Shown here: one piece after another, positions 10,601 through 21,711 of the stretch
Layout: every line of letters begins with the position of its first letter
Position numbering within the stretch: position 1 is the stretch's first letter
NCBI RefSeq assembly: GCF_037975245.1
Contig: NC_092565.1
Span: 14,351,499-14,415,498, forward strand
DNA length: 64,000 nucleotides
Direction: 5' to 3'
Source: Apostichopus japonicus
Lineage: Eukaryota > Echinodermata > Holothuroidea > Aspidochirotida > Stichopodidae
Program-made: the position numbers and the translations under genes
The notes under the pieces: generated by a model
What the model was told of the DNA's origin: nothing
Database searches by the model: none
What the model saw: only the letters and a program-made list of their open reading frames with translations

Positions 10601-13600
10601 CTTTTAACCTTTTGTACATCCGCCCAGATGCTCATATCAGATAGTAAAAAGAGGAAGAATGGAAGTATTGGAACCTTACTCTTACTTTTAAAATGGAAGG
10701 CCAATAGAGTTAAAGCCTAGATGTATTGTACACTCATAGAAGATGTACTTAGCCTAACCAAATTTGCAAATTATTTTCATCAACAGCTGTAATAGAGTGC
10801 CAGCTAATTGCACCTTTGGAGGAAAGCTAAAAACCTCCATAGAGTTTTTAAGGAGCATATATGTAGCTGGAGTGAATCTGGCTGAAAGTGGAATTTGATA
10901 CAAAAATGCAACCAAACTATATACATTGCCTAAATATCGCCATAGCTCTTCAACTACTGTATATAGCATGACATAGCATGGGTAAATTTGACCCGGATAA
11001 TCTTCATGAATTGAAATTGTGATAATTATAAACATTTAGTCATTTCTGTATGAAATAAGGCTGTGTGTACAAACCATGAGAGTATATGGACTGTTGACTG
11101 ATGTTCTTGCATTAGTGGTCAGTATAAACCATTATTAGATGACTTTTCTTCTCCCTCTCTCTCACTCTCTTTGTACAGGTAGTCAAATATGCTTCTTCTA
11201 AAACAGCAACAGTGATTCCTTTATCAGAGAAGGAAATTGGTGTATTCAGGTAATATTGCCATAAAAAGAAATAAATACCCTTCTTTTAGGTAATCTGTGA
11301 GATGAGGAAAGCTTCGGAGTAGGACCACCCTGCTTTTTGTTTCCAAACTCTATAATTGCCTTCTAGACATTAATTTGACAGCTTGAAGGTGTAATTATGG
11401 AGTAAAATAAGTGGCATGGAAACAGTTCTCATAGTCTGAAACATATGTAGCTATGAACATTGTCTGAAGATCTTCCTTGGAGTTCGTTAAGCAAATGTTT
11501 GTTTTTAATTTTTCGTGGAATGGATAAAGATCCTATATGTATTGTGTCATAGTCATTTCAAAAGTATATGTCTTTAATTTATTATTGTAGGTTTAGAATT
11601 GCACAATTTTGTATCCATACACAACTAGTGTGTGTGAAACAGGCCCACAAGTTTGGAATCTTGCTTTATCTATTGATGTGAGGATTAGCAAATAATGTTA
11701 AATACAAAGCTAGAGAAAGCTGCAGAATGTTTGATTTTGGGGAACATTCATTTTTTTTTTTCCACGCAATATGGAAAACATTCAAGCTTCTATAACTAAG
11801 ACATATCTTATAAAAATATACATCTCCGAACATTTTAGTTATCATAAATAGAACACGTTCCGTAAACCATGAAGAGATTGTACATTAATTATATGTGAGA
11901 TTGTCATTTCAATTGGAATATTGTTCATTTTCATGTTATGTAAAACATTTTACTATTAATCAAGGAATGGTTTGTATAGCAGGCAATGCAAAGTAGAGAA
12001 TCAACTTTTGAAAAGAAAAACAACAGTGGAAAAGGTGATAATTCATTATTTATTTACATTTAGGTTACAGAAGACAATAGCTGCACTCGAAGAGCAACTC
12101 ACAAAATTATCAACAGAAATCACAGACCATCAACAGCAGGCTCGACTTCATATACGAAAAGGGTTGAAAACTTCAGTGAGTTACATAGTTGTTCTACATT
12201 CCCATTTCAACAGCCAGTCCCTGGTCAAAGTTTGTGAGAAATTTCTAGAAATACTTCAATCAGGTGTCTCGGTTGTAGTGAATCGGCAGCAGAATTTAAT
12301 CAGCTGATGTAATGAGTTCAAGTAGTCATAGATGTGTTGGCAGCTGGCGAATATATTTTATTGATCAGTACCTATGTTTTTCTTCTTCTTCTTCTGTTGT
12401 TAGGCAAAGAATAGTCTCAGAAAGAAGAAACTATCGGAACAGAAGCTGGAGCGGACAGAGAGAACCTTAAACACTTTACAGAACTTATTGGAGAAGATAC
12501 AAGCAGCAAATACCGACCGAATGGTAAGATCAGATATTCTTTACAGGCCTGTGGGTACTAAATCCATTGATATCTGGTTGTCAGTAAAGTTGAATTGAAC
12601 AATTTGTAATGAACTAGTTAGAGGCCCCCCTTTTTTATTTATTTATTTTGTATTCTGCTCAGATCTTTTTCAAACTGCAAACTGAATAGAAAACAGATGG
12701 AGGACAAAATGTAAGATAGATAGATGGACAGACAAGCTTCATTGGAACATTGAACGATGAATTGAGTAAAAATCAGATTGAGCCGAAGAATAGCTGTCAC
12801 TTGGGATCTTTGTGTAAGAGTAAGAGGGCCCGATGTTGCAATCTTAGCAGGATCTTCTTCAAAGGCTGAATCACAAGTCATGACTAGACTGCTCTTTAGT
12901 GGATAAGCAGTTTGCTAACAGTTTTGTCATTTTTTTTTACTTCGGATCTTTGTCTGGAAGTGTCCCTCATTTCATGATTTTCATATTAGCAAGATAACCT
13001 ATTTGTGTGGAGACAGAATAGAAATAAGGAATGCATTTTTTTAACATTGTCATTTAACGTATATCTTAACCAGTTTTGAAATATTTCCCTTTACACAGCT
13101 GCTTCAATTCATTCGTCTGATAAAATAATGTGCGTGTCTTCTCTTTGGTGAATCCAACTATACATGTGCAATGGTTACAGTGAAATTATAGTTGCAACTT
13201 AACAGAAACTTATCTATCACATGCACTGTTACAAGATGGATTGATAGTCTCGTAAGGGACCAGTATGAGAGTCAAAATAAATTCATTACATTGCAAAAGT
13301 CACTTGCATTCTTCACAATAAGTCTGGATACGAAAGTCATGAGCGTATCATCTGTGTTAAGTACGTTGCATGGGTATGTAAAACATGAGATTAATGCTTG
13401 TGTTTACGATACTTGACCTGACCTGACCTAGTCTGACCTGACCTATCATGTACTATGACCTACATTTGCAAAGTTTGGATCATGTAATGAAACATCGAAC
13501 ATTTTGCTTTTCGATTCTGTTTCTTAGTCTGTTACTTAATTTGATTTTGTAATCACACAGATAATTGAGGCTTATAAAGCTGGCTCATCTGCTCTGCGTG

Positions 13601-15010
13601 GAAGTCTGAAAGAAAACAACCTAACACCAGAAACCGTTGATGATGCTTTATCGGAAGTGCAGGAGGTAAGGTTCTTGATTGTGATTGGTTGTTCAGCAAA
13701 TGTACCTCAGGTTTTCAAAACACAGTTTGAAAACATATCTGTGGCTAACACCACATCAGAAAAGTATACAGATAAGTTATTGTTTGGGCTTCACCATTTT
13801 GTTGTCAGGTAAATTGAGTTATAAACCACAATATAGATAAATCATTGTTTGGGCTTCACCATTATGTTTTCAGGTAATGGAGATGTGCAATGAAATCAAC
13901 GATACAATCGTTCAAGGCAACAAAGGTTTGGATGACACCATGAACCTTGACCTGGACATTGATGAAACAACGCTGGAGGCTGAGTTGAATGCACTAGTGA
14001 ACCTGCCTGCTGTCGCTGATGTCGTGAAACAGGAAAGAGAAGAACCAGGTATGTATGTATGTATTTTAGATCCTCCTGCAAGCAGGAACTCTTCAAGAAG
14101 CCTCATTGGCTTATCAAAGCCGCAAGCTGACCGAAGTCAGTCTCTTAGATTTGTCCATGATTCAGGAAGGATTCGTCCATGATTCAGATTCGTCCATGAT
14201 TATGAATTGTCAATTGTCAACAACTCTGTAACTGGACGACATACATTAATCTTGCAGTGACTCGAAATCGGGACCTTATGATTGAAAGGCACCGGCGTTA
14301 ACCACTGAGCTAACACTCCTAATCCTAAATCCTTAGTCCTTAATCCTAAATCCTAAGGTATGAAGGGAAACATATCAGACCTCCCTCATCCCCATCCTCA
14401 TCCTCTCCTTGAAATAAAGGGTATGATTTGTTTAACATCAGAATAACCCAGTCTGGCCCCTCTTCCCCAGAATGAAGAGTTCAAAATGTGTTTGTCTTAG
14501 GTTTTATTAATTTTCAAAACAATTGAACCCAATTGGTCTATAAAGTGAGGGTAACATCGATACCTGACTGACTTTGCCTAATATTGGTTATAATTAAAGC
14601 ATCAGTCCATCTTTTGTATGGGTACAGGGTGATGGTAAAGGGGGGAGGGGGGGGGGATCAAGCAGGACTATGGATGATAATCACCAGAATATACATTATT
14701 ACCTTAATCTGTGTTTTCCATTAAGTATTTTTATAGTGACAAATAGACTTTCTATGACACACATTGCTGGGATAGAAATATACTCAGTTTTAATTTAGTC
14801 ACATAATCGGAAATAACTGTTACTATCTTAAAACACTTGTTGTGTATGGTACGAATACAGAGCTTTCCTTGTTTTATTTATACCGAAACATTCACAAAAT
14901 TTTTTTTTTGCCTCATGACATCAGATGACCTACTAGTAGATCTGCCAGCCGTCCCAACTGCCAAACCTGAAATGTCGCCAGAACCACAGAAGAAGATGGT
15001 TACTAGCTGA
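7441..15010 (+). CDS. CHMP7: CHMP7: charged multivesicular body protein 7, 9 coding exons
   Basis: CHMP7 is the ESCRT-II/ESCRT-III hybrid that the inner nuclear membrane protein LEM2 recruits to start ESCRT-III assembly during nuclear envelope sealing. Nine exons (7441-7694, 8960-9131, 9917-10117, 11179-11249, 12064-12175, 12404-12523, 13561-13665, 13874-14048, 14925-15010) join in frame to 1296 nt, 431 residues; human CHMP7 has about 453. The N-terminal half is the winged-helix ESCRT-II-like part (LPPCWVDEDRINYLFSAFRK; later SDFVNSIEGSWLGWS). Exons 5-8 form the charged coiled-coil ESCRT-III part (KKLSEQKLERTERTL; ALRGSLKENN). The acidic stretch DETTLEAELNALVNLP near the C-terminus resembles a MIM helix. 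The start ATG sits in a good context (AACCATGG). Introns hold a TTAA MITE (intron 1), a Penelope-tail-like repeat (intron 6) and a SINE (intron 8). AATAAA motifs occur near 15030 and at 15837. Confidence 0.95.
7695..8959 (+). other. CHMP7 intron 1
   Basis: GTATGT...TTTCAG intron. Apart from the TTAA MITE at 8011-8382 nothing was recognised; an open stretch at 8651-8845 shows no family resemblance. Confidence 0.7.
8011..8382 (-). mobile_element. TTAA MITE family A, copy in CHMP7 intron 1
   Basis: 372 bp between TTAA at 8011-8014 and 8379-8382. The ends are imperfect inverted repeats: AGGCATTGAAGACTCGCCCC on one side and AGGGTGTGAAGACTCGCAC on the other. It is the reverse complement of the copies at 17995 and 45196. 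There is no coding capacity. Confidence 0.85.
8960..9131 (+). CDS. CHMP7: CHMP7 coding exon 2
   Basis: Acceptor ATATTTCAG|, donor GAG|GTAGTG. Encodes SKKLVLQSDFVNSIEGSWLG and the following WSANMFIGKPARWAY segment, which parallels the SDFMASVDSSWISWG...LKPLKW region of the human protein. This part of CHMP7 is implicated in membrane binding. Confidence 0.93.
9132..9916 (+). other. CHMP7 intron 2
   Basis: GT-AG intron of AT-rich sequence; nothing else recognised. Confidence 0.7.
9917..10117 (+). CDS. CHMP7: CHMP7 coding exon 3
   Basis: Acceptor CATTTCAG|, donor AAG|GTATGT; 67 codons, phase 0 at both ends. Encodes the second winged-helix half (DMADKVLSRF ... HLVLLKLRKMKKVEVATLED). Confidence 0.93.
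10118..12063 (+). other. CHMP7 introns 3 and 4 (with exon 4 between)
   Basis: Intron 3 runs 10118-11178 and ends in a CTCT-rich pyrimidine tract; intron 4 runs 11250-12063. There is a T-run near 11752-11762. No other feature recognised. Confidence 0.7.
11179..11249 (+). CDS. CHMP7: CHMP7 coding exon 4
   Basis: A 71-nt exon (acceptor TTGTACAG|, donor AG|GTAATA) encoding VVKYASSKTATVIPLSEKEI and GVF. It is the linker into the ESCRT-III part; human has KFARGPRAKVSPVNDVDVGV here. Confidence 0.9.
12064..12175 (+). CDS. CHMP7: CHMP7 coding exon 5
   Basis: Acceptor CATTTAG|, donor TCA|GTGAGT; 112 nt. Encodes RLQKTIAALEEQLTKLSTEI and DHQQQARLHIRKGLKTS, helix 1 of the ESCRT-III core, strongly coiled-coil in character. 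An in-frame continuation past the donor reaches position 12307, but the family alignment and phase support the splice. Confidence 0.9.
12404..12523 (+). CDS. CHMP7: CHMP7 coding exon 6
   Basis: Acceptor GTTGTTAG| after a long CTT-rich tract, donor ATG|GTAAGA; 40 codons. Encodes AKNSLRKKKLSEQKLERTER and a following helix ending NTDRM, matching the SLKAKQRTEKRIEAL...SQTDQM region of human CHMP7. Confidence 0.93.
12524..13560 (+). other. CHMP7 intron 6
   Basis: Contains a Penelope-tail-like repeat at about 12811-12885 (see its own entry) and a short TGACC-rich repeat at 13415-13445. Nothing else recognised. Confidence 0.7.
12811..12885 (-). mobile_element. Penelope-tail-like dispersed repeat in CHMP7 intron 6
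   Basis: The minus strand reads SAFEEDPAKIATSGPLT, the diverged counterpart of SASEEDPAGIETSGPLT at the end of the 6665-7095 remnant. Only the terminal tail is present. Confidence 0.55.
13561..13665 (+). CDS. CHMP7: CHMP7 coding exon 7
   Basis: Acceptor AATCACACAG|, donor GAG|GTAAGG; 35 codons in phase 0. Encodes IIEAYKAGSSALRGSLKENN and TPETVDDALSEVQE, the ESCRT-III helix 3-4 region. Confidence 0.93.
13874..14048 (+). CDS. CHMP7: CHMP7 coding exon 8
   Basis: Acceptor ATGTTTTCAG|, donor CCAG|GTATGT; 175 nt. Encodes VMEMCNEINDTIVQGNKGLD and the acidic DETTLEAELNALVNLP helix. The donor and the bases after it are a (GTAT)n run that is also the tail of the antisense SINE occupying the start of intron 8. 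Confidence 0.92.
14049..14319 (-). mobile_element. tRNA-derived SINE at the start of CHMP7 intron 8
   Basis: On the minus strand the head at 14319 carries a clear RNA polymerase III A-box (TAGCTCAGTGG, complement of 14302-14312). A degenerate B-box (about CGATTTCGAGTC) lies some 45 bases further on, as in a tRNA-related SINE head. The body contains three copies of a TCATGGACGAAT-like motif. The 3' tail is an (ATAC)n run that ends exactly at the exon 8 donor. No target duplication was found. Confidence 0.65.
14925..15010 (+). CDS. CHMP7: CHMP7 coding exon 9 and stop
   Basis: Acceptor TGACATCAG|. Encodes DDLLVDLPAVPTAKPEMSPE and PQKKMVTS, then TGA. This C-terminus is short and poorly conserved compared with the human tail, but the junction keeps phase 1 and the open frame ends cleanly. 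Confidence 0.85.
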
Positions 15011-17094
15011 GGGATTTTAGATGATGCAAATAAACCCTTAATAACTAAAATATAACCAGAGCAATCACAGGAAGACTCCTCTTACTGGCAGAGAATGACG
15101 AGGAGATGAGATGGAGAGGAGAGGAGATGGAGAGGAGAGGAGATGGAGAGGAGATGGAGCTTAGAAGGAGAGGAAAGATAGAGATGGAGAGAGCTGAGGA
15201 TAAAGTAGAGTACAATGTGAGAAAACTCCATCAGCAAATTTATCAAAAGTATCAGACAACAGAAATATGTCTTTCATAAATGGTTTGTGTGTTTACTAAA
15301 GTGATGTAAATGTAAGAATAGTTTATAGAGTTGGCAATATGTAGTACTGTTGTCATGTGTAACAATCTAATAGGGCAGTGATTGTTAGGCCATCTTTACC
15401 GGTAAATGGAATACTAGTGCTCATATTCTTTATAGCTAATTGCAGGGTTATTCTTACTACTTTTGCAGAAACAAGAAGCATTGTTGAAAGTTAAATAAGT
15501 GCTTGACAACCAACCACAAGATGATAATAATACTACGTTGGTTTGTTTGAATGAGTAGCATTTCATCCTTGTATCAAAATGGTCACTAGCTTCTTTGACA
15601 ATCTCAAAGTTTGAATTTATAGCTTTACCTTTCTTAGTGATGAAACTGACGACGCTGTGGAAAGTACTGTCAACTAAAATAGTTATAGCATGATAACATT
15701 TCAGAGTTATTCTGCATGTGAAATTAACATCTATTCTCCAAACAGTTCTGCAATTTTAGAGCCAAGCTTTAACTTTGATCACTCTGAGATTGTGCAGATC
15801 TTTTGAATGGTGAATATTCTCTCCATGAAACAACGTAATAAATGCTTGAAAGGTCCTGTCTGTGTATATCCCAACTTCTCAGATGATGAAAACTAATCAG
15901 ATTACTTAGTATTAGTTCCTTCCTGCCACTTCCTAGTCTCTTAGTAGGAAGGGTCTAGTCCAATTGTCAATATGTATGTCTTAGTAACTAAAGTTGCACC
16001 TGACAAGATGGCGGGGGGGGGGGGGGGGAATGGAGAGGGTATGCAGCCCAGGCTAAATGAGGGGGCCTGGGAAAAAATGATGTAGATAATTTATTCCTAT
16101 GTTCATAATATATAAAAGCAAAGGATTTCAACCAGAATGCGAAAATGCATTGTGGTTTCGATGATGTTCGAGCAATTTTCTTCATAAATCTGATGTAATG
16201 TATAGTGGTACATGTTTACAAGGGTTTCACAATTTGACCTCTGATGACCCCAAATGACCTTTGACTAGCCTAGGCTAAAGGAGGAGGCCATGGGAAAATG
16301 GTGTAGATAATTTATTCCCATTTTCATAATATATTATTAAAGCAGTTTCCAAGAACTTGAAAAGGGGCTGGCGTCCAGTGACATGTTTTCCCTGTGGCGC
16401 AACCTGGCTGTTGATGGCACTGACTAAACTCTAAACTCAACTGTTTGCATTGATTGCAGCAGGAGTTCAATAGATAGAATGGCAATTACAACTTATAAGA
16501 CCACTTCTTGTATTCCTAGTTCCTTTGGTATCAGGGGTATGCAATAGGATATGTGTTGTTTTATTTATTAAGAGAAGCAGATATTACATTATCTACCACG
16601 AAAAAAAATGAAGTAAAATGACTCAATAAGTATTGCCCAGATGGGTTTTTTTCCCCATAGCAATACATATTTAATACCTACAGAAACTGCCATTTTGAAT
16701 ATTATTTTATAGCTTCCTTTCAATTAATCAGATAGCTGCACTTATCATGAACCATGTACATTATTCAATAGTGAAGTATAACCAGTATTCAGATATGCTA
16801 AATAAATATTCTTCTCTGGGATTTCAAAGGGAAAGATAGGAGAGAGTATGTAGGATGTTAAACAAAGGTGTCACTTAATGGAAGTTGACTTTGTAATTGG
16901 AAAAAAAGGAACATCTTGAAGGGTGCATTCGTAACATGGACTACATCAGATAATAAACGTAATCCAGAATTGAAGTATGTAAGTAACCATATTTATCATG
17001 TCTTTCCTGGGATACGATCATCGGTTGAGTCAGTAGATCAGTTATGTTTTACAGCTCCTGCAAGTCAGGTCAGACAAATGTTGTATATAGTGTG
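15011..17094. other. CHMP7 3' region and intergenic sequence
   Basis: Begins with the CHMP7 3' UTR; AATAAA motifs near 15030 and at 15837-15842 are possible poly(A) signals. It holds a purine-rich GGAGA tract (15105-15195), a G-run at 16013-16028 and two related segments around 16045-16120 and 16270-16345 that share TGTAGATAATTTATTCC. No gene recognised. Confidence 0.55.
15105..15195 (+). repeat. GGAGA/GGAGAT purine tract in CHMP7 3' UTR
   Basis: Repeated GGAGAGGAGATGGAGAG text, almost pure purine over about 80 bases, starting roughly 95 bases after the CHMP7 stop codon. It is therefore likely to be transcribed. Confidence 0.8.
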
Positions 17095-17102
17095 TATTGT
17101 GT

Positions 17103-17485
17103 CAGTGGTGTAGGAAGGTACTTTTGAGTGGGGGGGGGGGGCTGAAGACTGATGGCCAGCCTGGGGGAGGGGTCTAAGGGGAGGGGGTGTCCCCCTCCCC
17201 TTGGAATTTTTTGCATTTCCAGGTGGCCTCAGATGCAATTTGGTGCAATATAGCACACTTCAACACCCACTCCATTTTGTAAACTTAATTTTGTATTTTC
17301 ACCTGGCCTTAGATGCAATTTGGTGCTCCAAATGAGAATTTTTTCTCATTTGGAAATGAAAAAGGGGTTTTCTGACTTGCGAACCAGGGGGGCGGAATGA
17401 TACTTCCGTCCCTCCACATTTTTCACTGGGGGGCTGGCACCCCCCCAGCCCCCCCCCCCCCCCCCCCCCGGTTCCTACGCCCTTG
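17103..17485 (+). mobile_element. Complete hAT-type MITE with 8-bp target duplication
   Basis: Starts CAGTGGTGTAGGAAGG at 17103 and ends TTCCTACGCCCTTG at 17485; the inverted termini match as CA(G/A)(T/G)GG(T/C)GTAGGAA. Identical 8-bp direct repeats TATTGTGT flank it at 17095-17102 and 17486-17493. An 8-bp duplication plus CAG-type termini is the hAT signature. The 383-bp interior is G/C-run rich and non-coding. Confidence 0.9.
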
Positions 17486-17994
17486 TATTGTGTATTAGTG
17501 AGGATTTGGAAGACATTTTTTGTTAGTAATAAAGGAAACCGTAAGATAATGAATTTTTCTGTTGATGGAACTTATTTCATTTGCAGTGTATATTATCTTT
17601 TTTCTTTTAGCTACACCATAGACAACCAATGAATATAAATTAATTAAAATAATAGAAAAGAAAACAAACAAATCAATTAAAATTGACTCAAATCTTGAAG
17701 GTAACATCATGAAGAAGTTTGATTGTCTTCCAACCAAAATGATTTTGTCGTTAAAACTATTTTGCATTCAGTGGGAACATTGTATTATTCCTCTAACAAA
17801 ACATTATGTAATATTCGCATAGAACCGGACACTGCTCATTCATAATTGAAAGATGTCTGTGGTTAAACCTGTTTGTCCGCTCTTAATTAGCCAAGTCGGT
17901 AGCTGTGTTATCTTATCGTACAGAAAATTTGTGTGTCCCACAAATTAAGGCACAGTGTCAAAAGGTAGGATGCTGAGGGGGCTGTATAACACAT

Positions 17995-18366
17995 TTAAAG
18001 GGTGTGAAGACTTGCGCACAAACAAACGTCTCATGCCGGTATTAAATCTGACCTAGTTTCGAATGAGGTGTAACAGAAGTGTTAGACACCACCATTGATC
18101 CCAGAAAATACACACAGCTTGCTACCGTCGGTAATTAGATACTAGTGTACAGTTAGTACATACAGCTGCGGTCAATACCCACAGCACAGTGTATAAACGA
18201 TACAGCGATGGACATCTCAGGTCTGGATAAAAGATAACAAGGTATCACGTTTCATTACTGTCTGCATTTTGTAGCGACAAGAAGTAAACTTCAATTGCCA
18301 GCAACGGAAAGTTAACTTTTTCAGAGCGCTGCATATGGTTTGGGGCGAGTCTTCAATGACTTTTAA
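17995..18366 (+). mobile_element. TTAA MITE family A, intergenic copy
   Basis: 372 bp bounded by TTAA at 17995-17998 and 18363-18366, with left end AGGGTGTGAAGACTTGCGC and right end the complement of GTCATTGAAGACTCGCCCC. Closely similar to the copies at 8011-8382 (reverse) and 45196-45547. Confidence 0.85.
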
Positions 18367-20485
18367 ATCTTGTACTCAGCAGTTTCACACAATAGGCACT
18401 ACTGGTCTGGAGAGATCATCCCTATAGATGGATACATATACAGACTTGCTGAAGCCTGAGATGCAGCTGCTGCAGCTATTCTTTGTGATGTGTGCCAGTC
18501 TTACTGTAATTCATTTGTTAGTTTGGTTTGTTAGCACACATTTGTCTGCTAGTTCTTTACTACTACAGAAAAGGAAACGATAATACTCGAGGAAAAAGAC
18601 AAAGATGAATTATATAGGTGGCAATGACAAATTTTATTTGACCCTATACACTTATCTACCAGAAAAATGAATTAAAAAACAAAAAGGAAATAACCTTTAA
18701 ACAGGTTAATAAAGGGAATACACCAACTTAATGACATTTGATGAAAACATTATAATTAACAAATGTGCCCTACACAGAGATCACTTCTTCAAAACAATCT
18801 TTCACACGGAAATTTGAAACGTTAATGCCAAAAATCTTCTATGAGACGTTTGACTGGTACCAATAAAACTGACAATCTTCTGGCATTTCCAATTTTCTAT
18901 CTACGTTGTCCTTCAGGGCCTATAGTAGAAGCTGGGGAATGCTTATGTGGAAAGCTAAGAAAGAGGACTCCCATCAAATTATTTTACTAGTGAGGATCGG
19001 ATCATGACAAGTTTAAATAAGTTCCTAACTCAATGATGGAAATAAAAAATAAATTAGTTATTGCTCAAGAAGTACTTTTCTGAGTGGTCACTATGAAGGG
19101 TCATCAATGAAAACCCTAGCATCTGGGAGGTCTTTGTTTTGTGAGCTGTAACATCTTTCTGAATGTTTTCCATCTTGTAATAGAAACAGTTTGCACACAA
19201 CTCTGGTCAAACTTCACAATGAGATAACCCTGATTAATTTGAAGTAAATTACATAGAACTACAAACCTTCTCTCCTACCTCAGTCTCACACCCGTCAGTG
19301 GCATGTTAAATTTTTGTTCACACATCTGAGACACATTCAGTGAAAACTGACTTTTATTTCTCTATAAAAGCGAGCAAATAAAGTAAGAAGTAAAAAGTCT
19401 TCTGTTTCGGTTATGAAAACTGGCGGTTACACAAATTAATGACATTGTAAAAATATTTGAAAGGCCCCCAATGTGTCTTTTTCTTCACATTTTGTTCTAA
19501 TCTGGGGAAGAATTCTGTGAATGAAATGATCTAATTATATTTTGTTAATATTATTTGTATCAAAGAAAGATTTCTGAAGATGTATGGAGAATAGAATACC
19601 TATTTGAGTGTGTTTTTCGTACTGTTCGGACAATCTCATTCTTCACGAGTTTTCGTACCGACAAGCTGCTTCACTTTATAAAGTCATTGATCCGAAATAT
19701 CTCAGATAGGAAACGACATGTTTTTATTTATGAGGATGGTAACCTATCCAACACAATGCCCCCTACCTCCCCTCCCCCCACCCCACCATTTTCACTCAAA
19801 CCACCTCATGCATAGTTACTTATATGCATAGTTGCTTTGACATATCATTCTTGGCAGGGTAAAATTATTGCAAAAACAGCAACTAATGTGTCTGCAAAGG
19901 TTACAAAACATGATCAATTTGACATAAAAAAATGATACGTGACCAACTGCCAGAGAACACAAAGTTCATTGTTGGCAAAAAATGGATGGACACGACGCTG
20001 AATTATTTCGGTTTTTACTGACAAACACCTACGAAAAACTTACATCAAATATATTAACGAAGGATGATTATTGCATTGATAGGTATCTCCTTGCAAAAAC
20101 AATTGTTTATAAATATTATTATTTTTTTTGTTCAATAAGAATGATTATTCCCCAAAGTTTGATCTGGCAGGTTCGTATCAACATGCATCTAATTCTGGCC
20201 GGTGATTCTGCTAATGATATAAACAAAAAAGATGGACGTCTCATGATACCCTATCACTAGGGATCACCACCACCGACTTCATCTTAATACACAATTATAC
20301 AACAGATGTCGGATGAAAGCACTGGAATAAATTCTATTACGATATAACAGATACAATATAATAAGTAAATAATAATGAAAAAAAATTAAACATATAGCCA
20401 CATCCAGAGTGATATTCAGTGGAAACTTGTGATATTTTCTTGTTATTGCTATTGAGGAAAAATAAGAAAGGTGATTATAGGCACA
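18367..20485. other. Intergenic stretch between CHMP7 and SLC5A7
   Basis: Convergent spacer. AT-rich; no coding similarity or named repeat recognised apart from short C-runs near 19760-19790. Confidence 0.5.
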
Positions 20486-20806
20486 GCTTACAGTTTTCAA
20501 AATCTTTCAGAAACTCTTTTACAGAAACTACAAATCTTTGTTATTAAATTTGACTCGTTGTGGAATGGTTTTTCATAGGACATGCCTACCACAGCTAATA
20601 GTTCTCAAAATCTCTCAGAAACTCTTTTACAGAAACTACAAATCTTTGTTATTAAATTTGAACTCGTTGTGGAATGGTTTTTCATAGGACATGCCTACCA
20701 CAGCTAATAGTTCTCAAAATCTTTCAGAAACTCTTTTACAGAAACTACAAATCTTTGTTATTAAATTTGACTCGTTGTGGAATGGTTTTTCATAGGACAT
20801 GCCTAC
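20486..20806. repeat. Three-copy ~109-bp tandem repeat
   Basis: The text CAGAAACTCTTTTACAG recurs at 20508, 20616 and 20725, giving a period of 108-109 bp with very few differences between copies. Lies 0.9 kb below the SLC5A7 stop codon. Confidence 0.9.
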
Positions 20807-21711
20807 TCCCCGCCTCTCCCTTCCCACCAACAAGAGCCCATGCTTAGCAGGGATGGGTGCATATGGTTACTAATACAATCTATGTTACAATAGGATTTTA
20901 TACATATCAAGACAAAACCATACAAAACCAAGTCAATACAGTACGTTAATGCACTGAAGAAAATTCCACAGGCTTAAAGCAGTTGGCAATGATACTAAAT
21001 CACTTGACATTTGTGTGTTGTTAACAATTATCAAAAGCCAGGAGTTGGAAAAAAAAAAAACGAATAAAATAACAGTTGATTCCTACTGTTGTTTCTTGAA
21101 ATTTTACAGACAATGCTTTGATGTAGATTAGACTGTTAAACAGCACTTTTAAATATACCTCAAATTTTGTATAGTACTATTAAAAACCGTTAGAATACAA
21201 TCATCCTGTGCAATAAATATGCGACTTTGACCTTTTTTTTATACATGTGGGAAGGGGAAAAAAACCAAAAAAAAAACCAATTGGGAATATGTTTCATACA
21301 AAATGCGAAAGATAAGGGAACAACAAGTGAAAAATTTGTGAAGAAACCAAAAAAGTGGAGCTGTTCAAGTACTGGAAATTTCAGGTCAAATTTTGTAGCC
21401 GATGGCTAATTTCTTTCCTCGTATGCAAAGGAGTGGCAATTGGCCGCTAGATAGATCGGGCAACTACACCAATGGGGAGTAATTTCTATTCAGGGGTTAG
21501 AGTCTATACGGGGGGGGGGAAGCCACGCATCTCTAACTATTGTTTCTTCCGTGGCGAGCAGGTACCACATCTGACTCGACTGACTCAGTCGCAGGACGAC
21601 AGCAGTGCCTTGTCACGCAAGACACTCTGGAATACCGCCGACATACCATTCGCAATCTTTCACAATTGCCTTTGTTTCACAAACAGGGGGAGAAAGTAGG
21701 GCCTCCTTCCA
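20807..21711. other. Sequence just downstream of the SLC5A7 stop codon
   Basis: Likely holds the SLC5A7 3' UTR (minus strand). It contains A-runs and a G-run at 21511-21519. No poly(A) signal was assigned and no other gene was seen. Confidence 0.45.

Noticed and set aside
13896-14106. Minus-strand open frames opposite CHMP7 exon 8
   Set aside because: Antisense shadows of CHMP7 exon 8 and the SINE.
14257-14319. Possible functional tRNA gene on the minus strand
   Set aside because: The A-box is good but the B-box and stems are degenerate and a SINE body and tail follow, so it is a SINE head.
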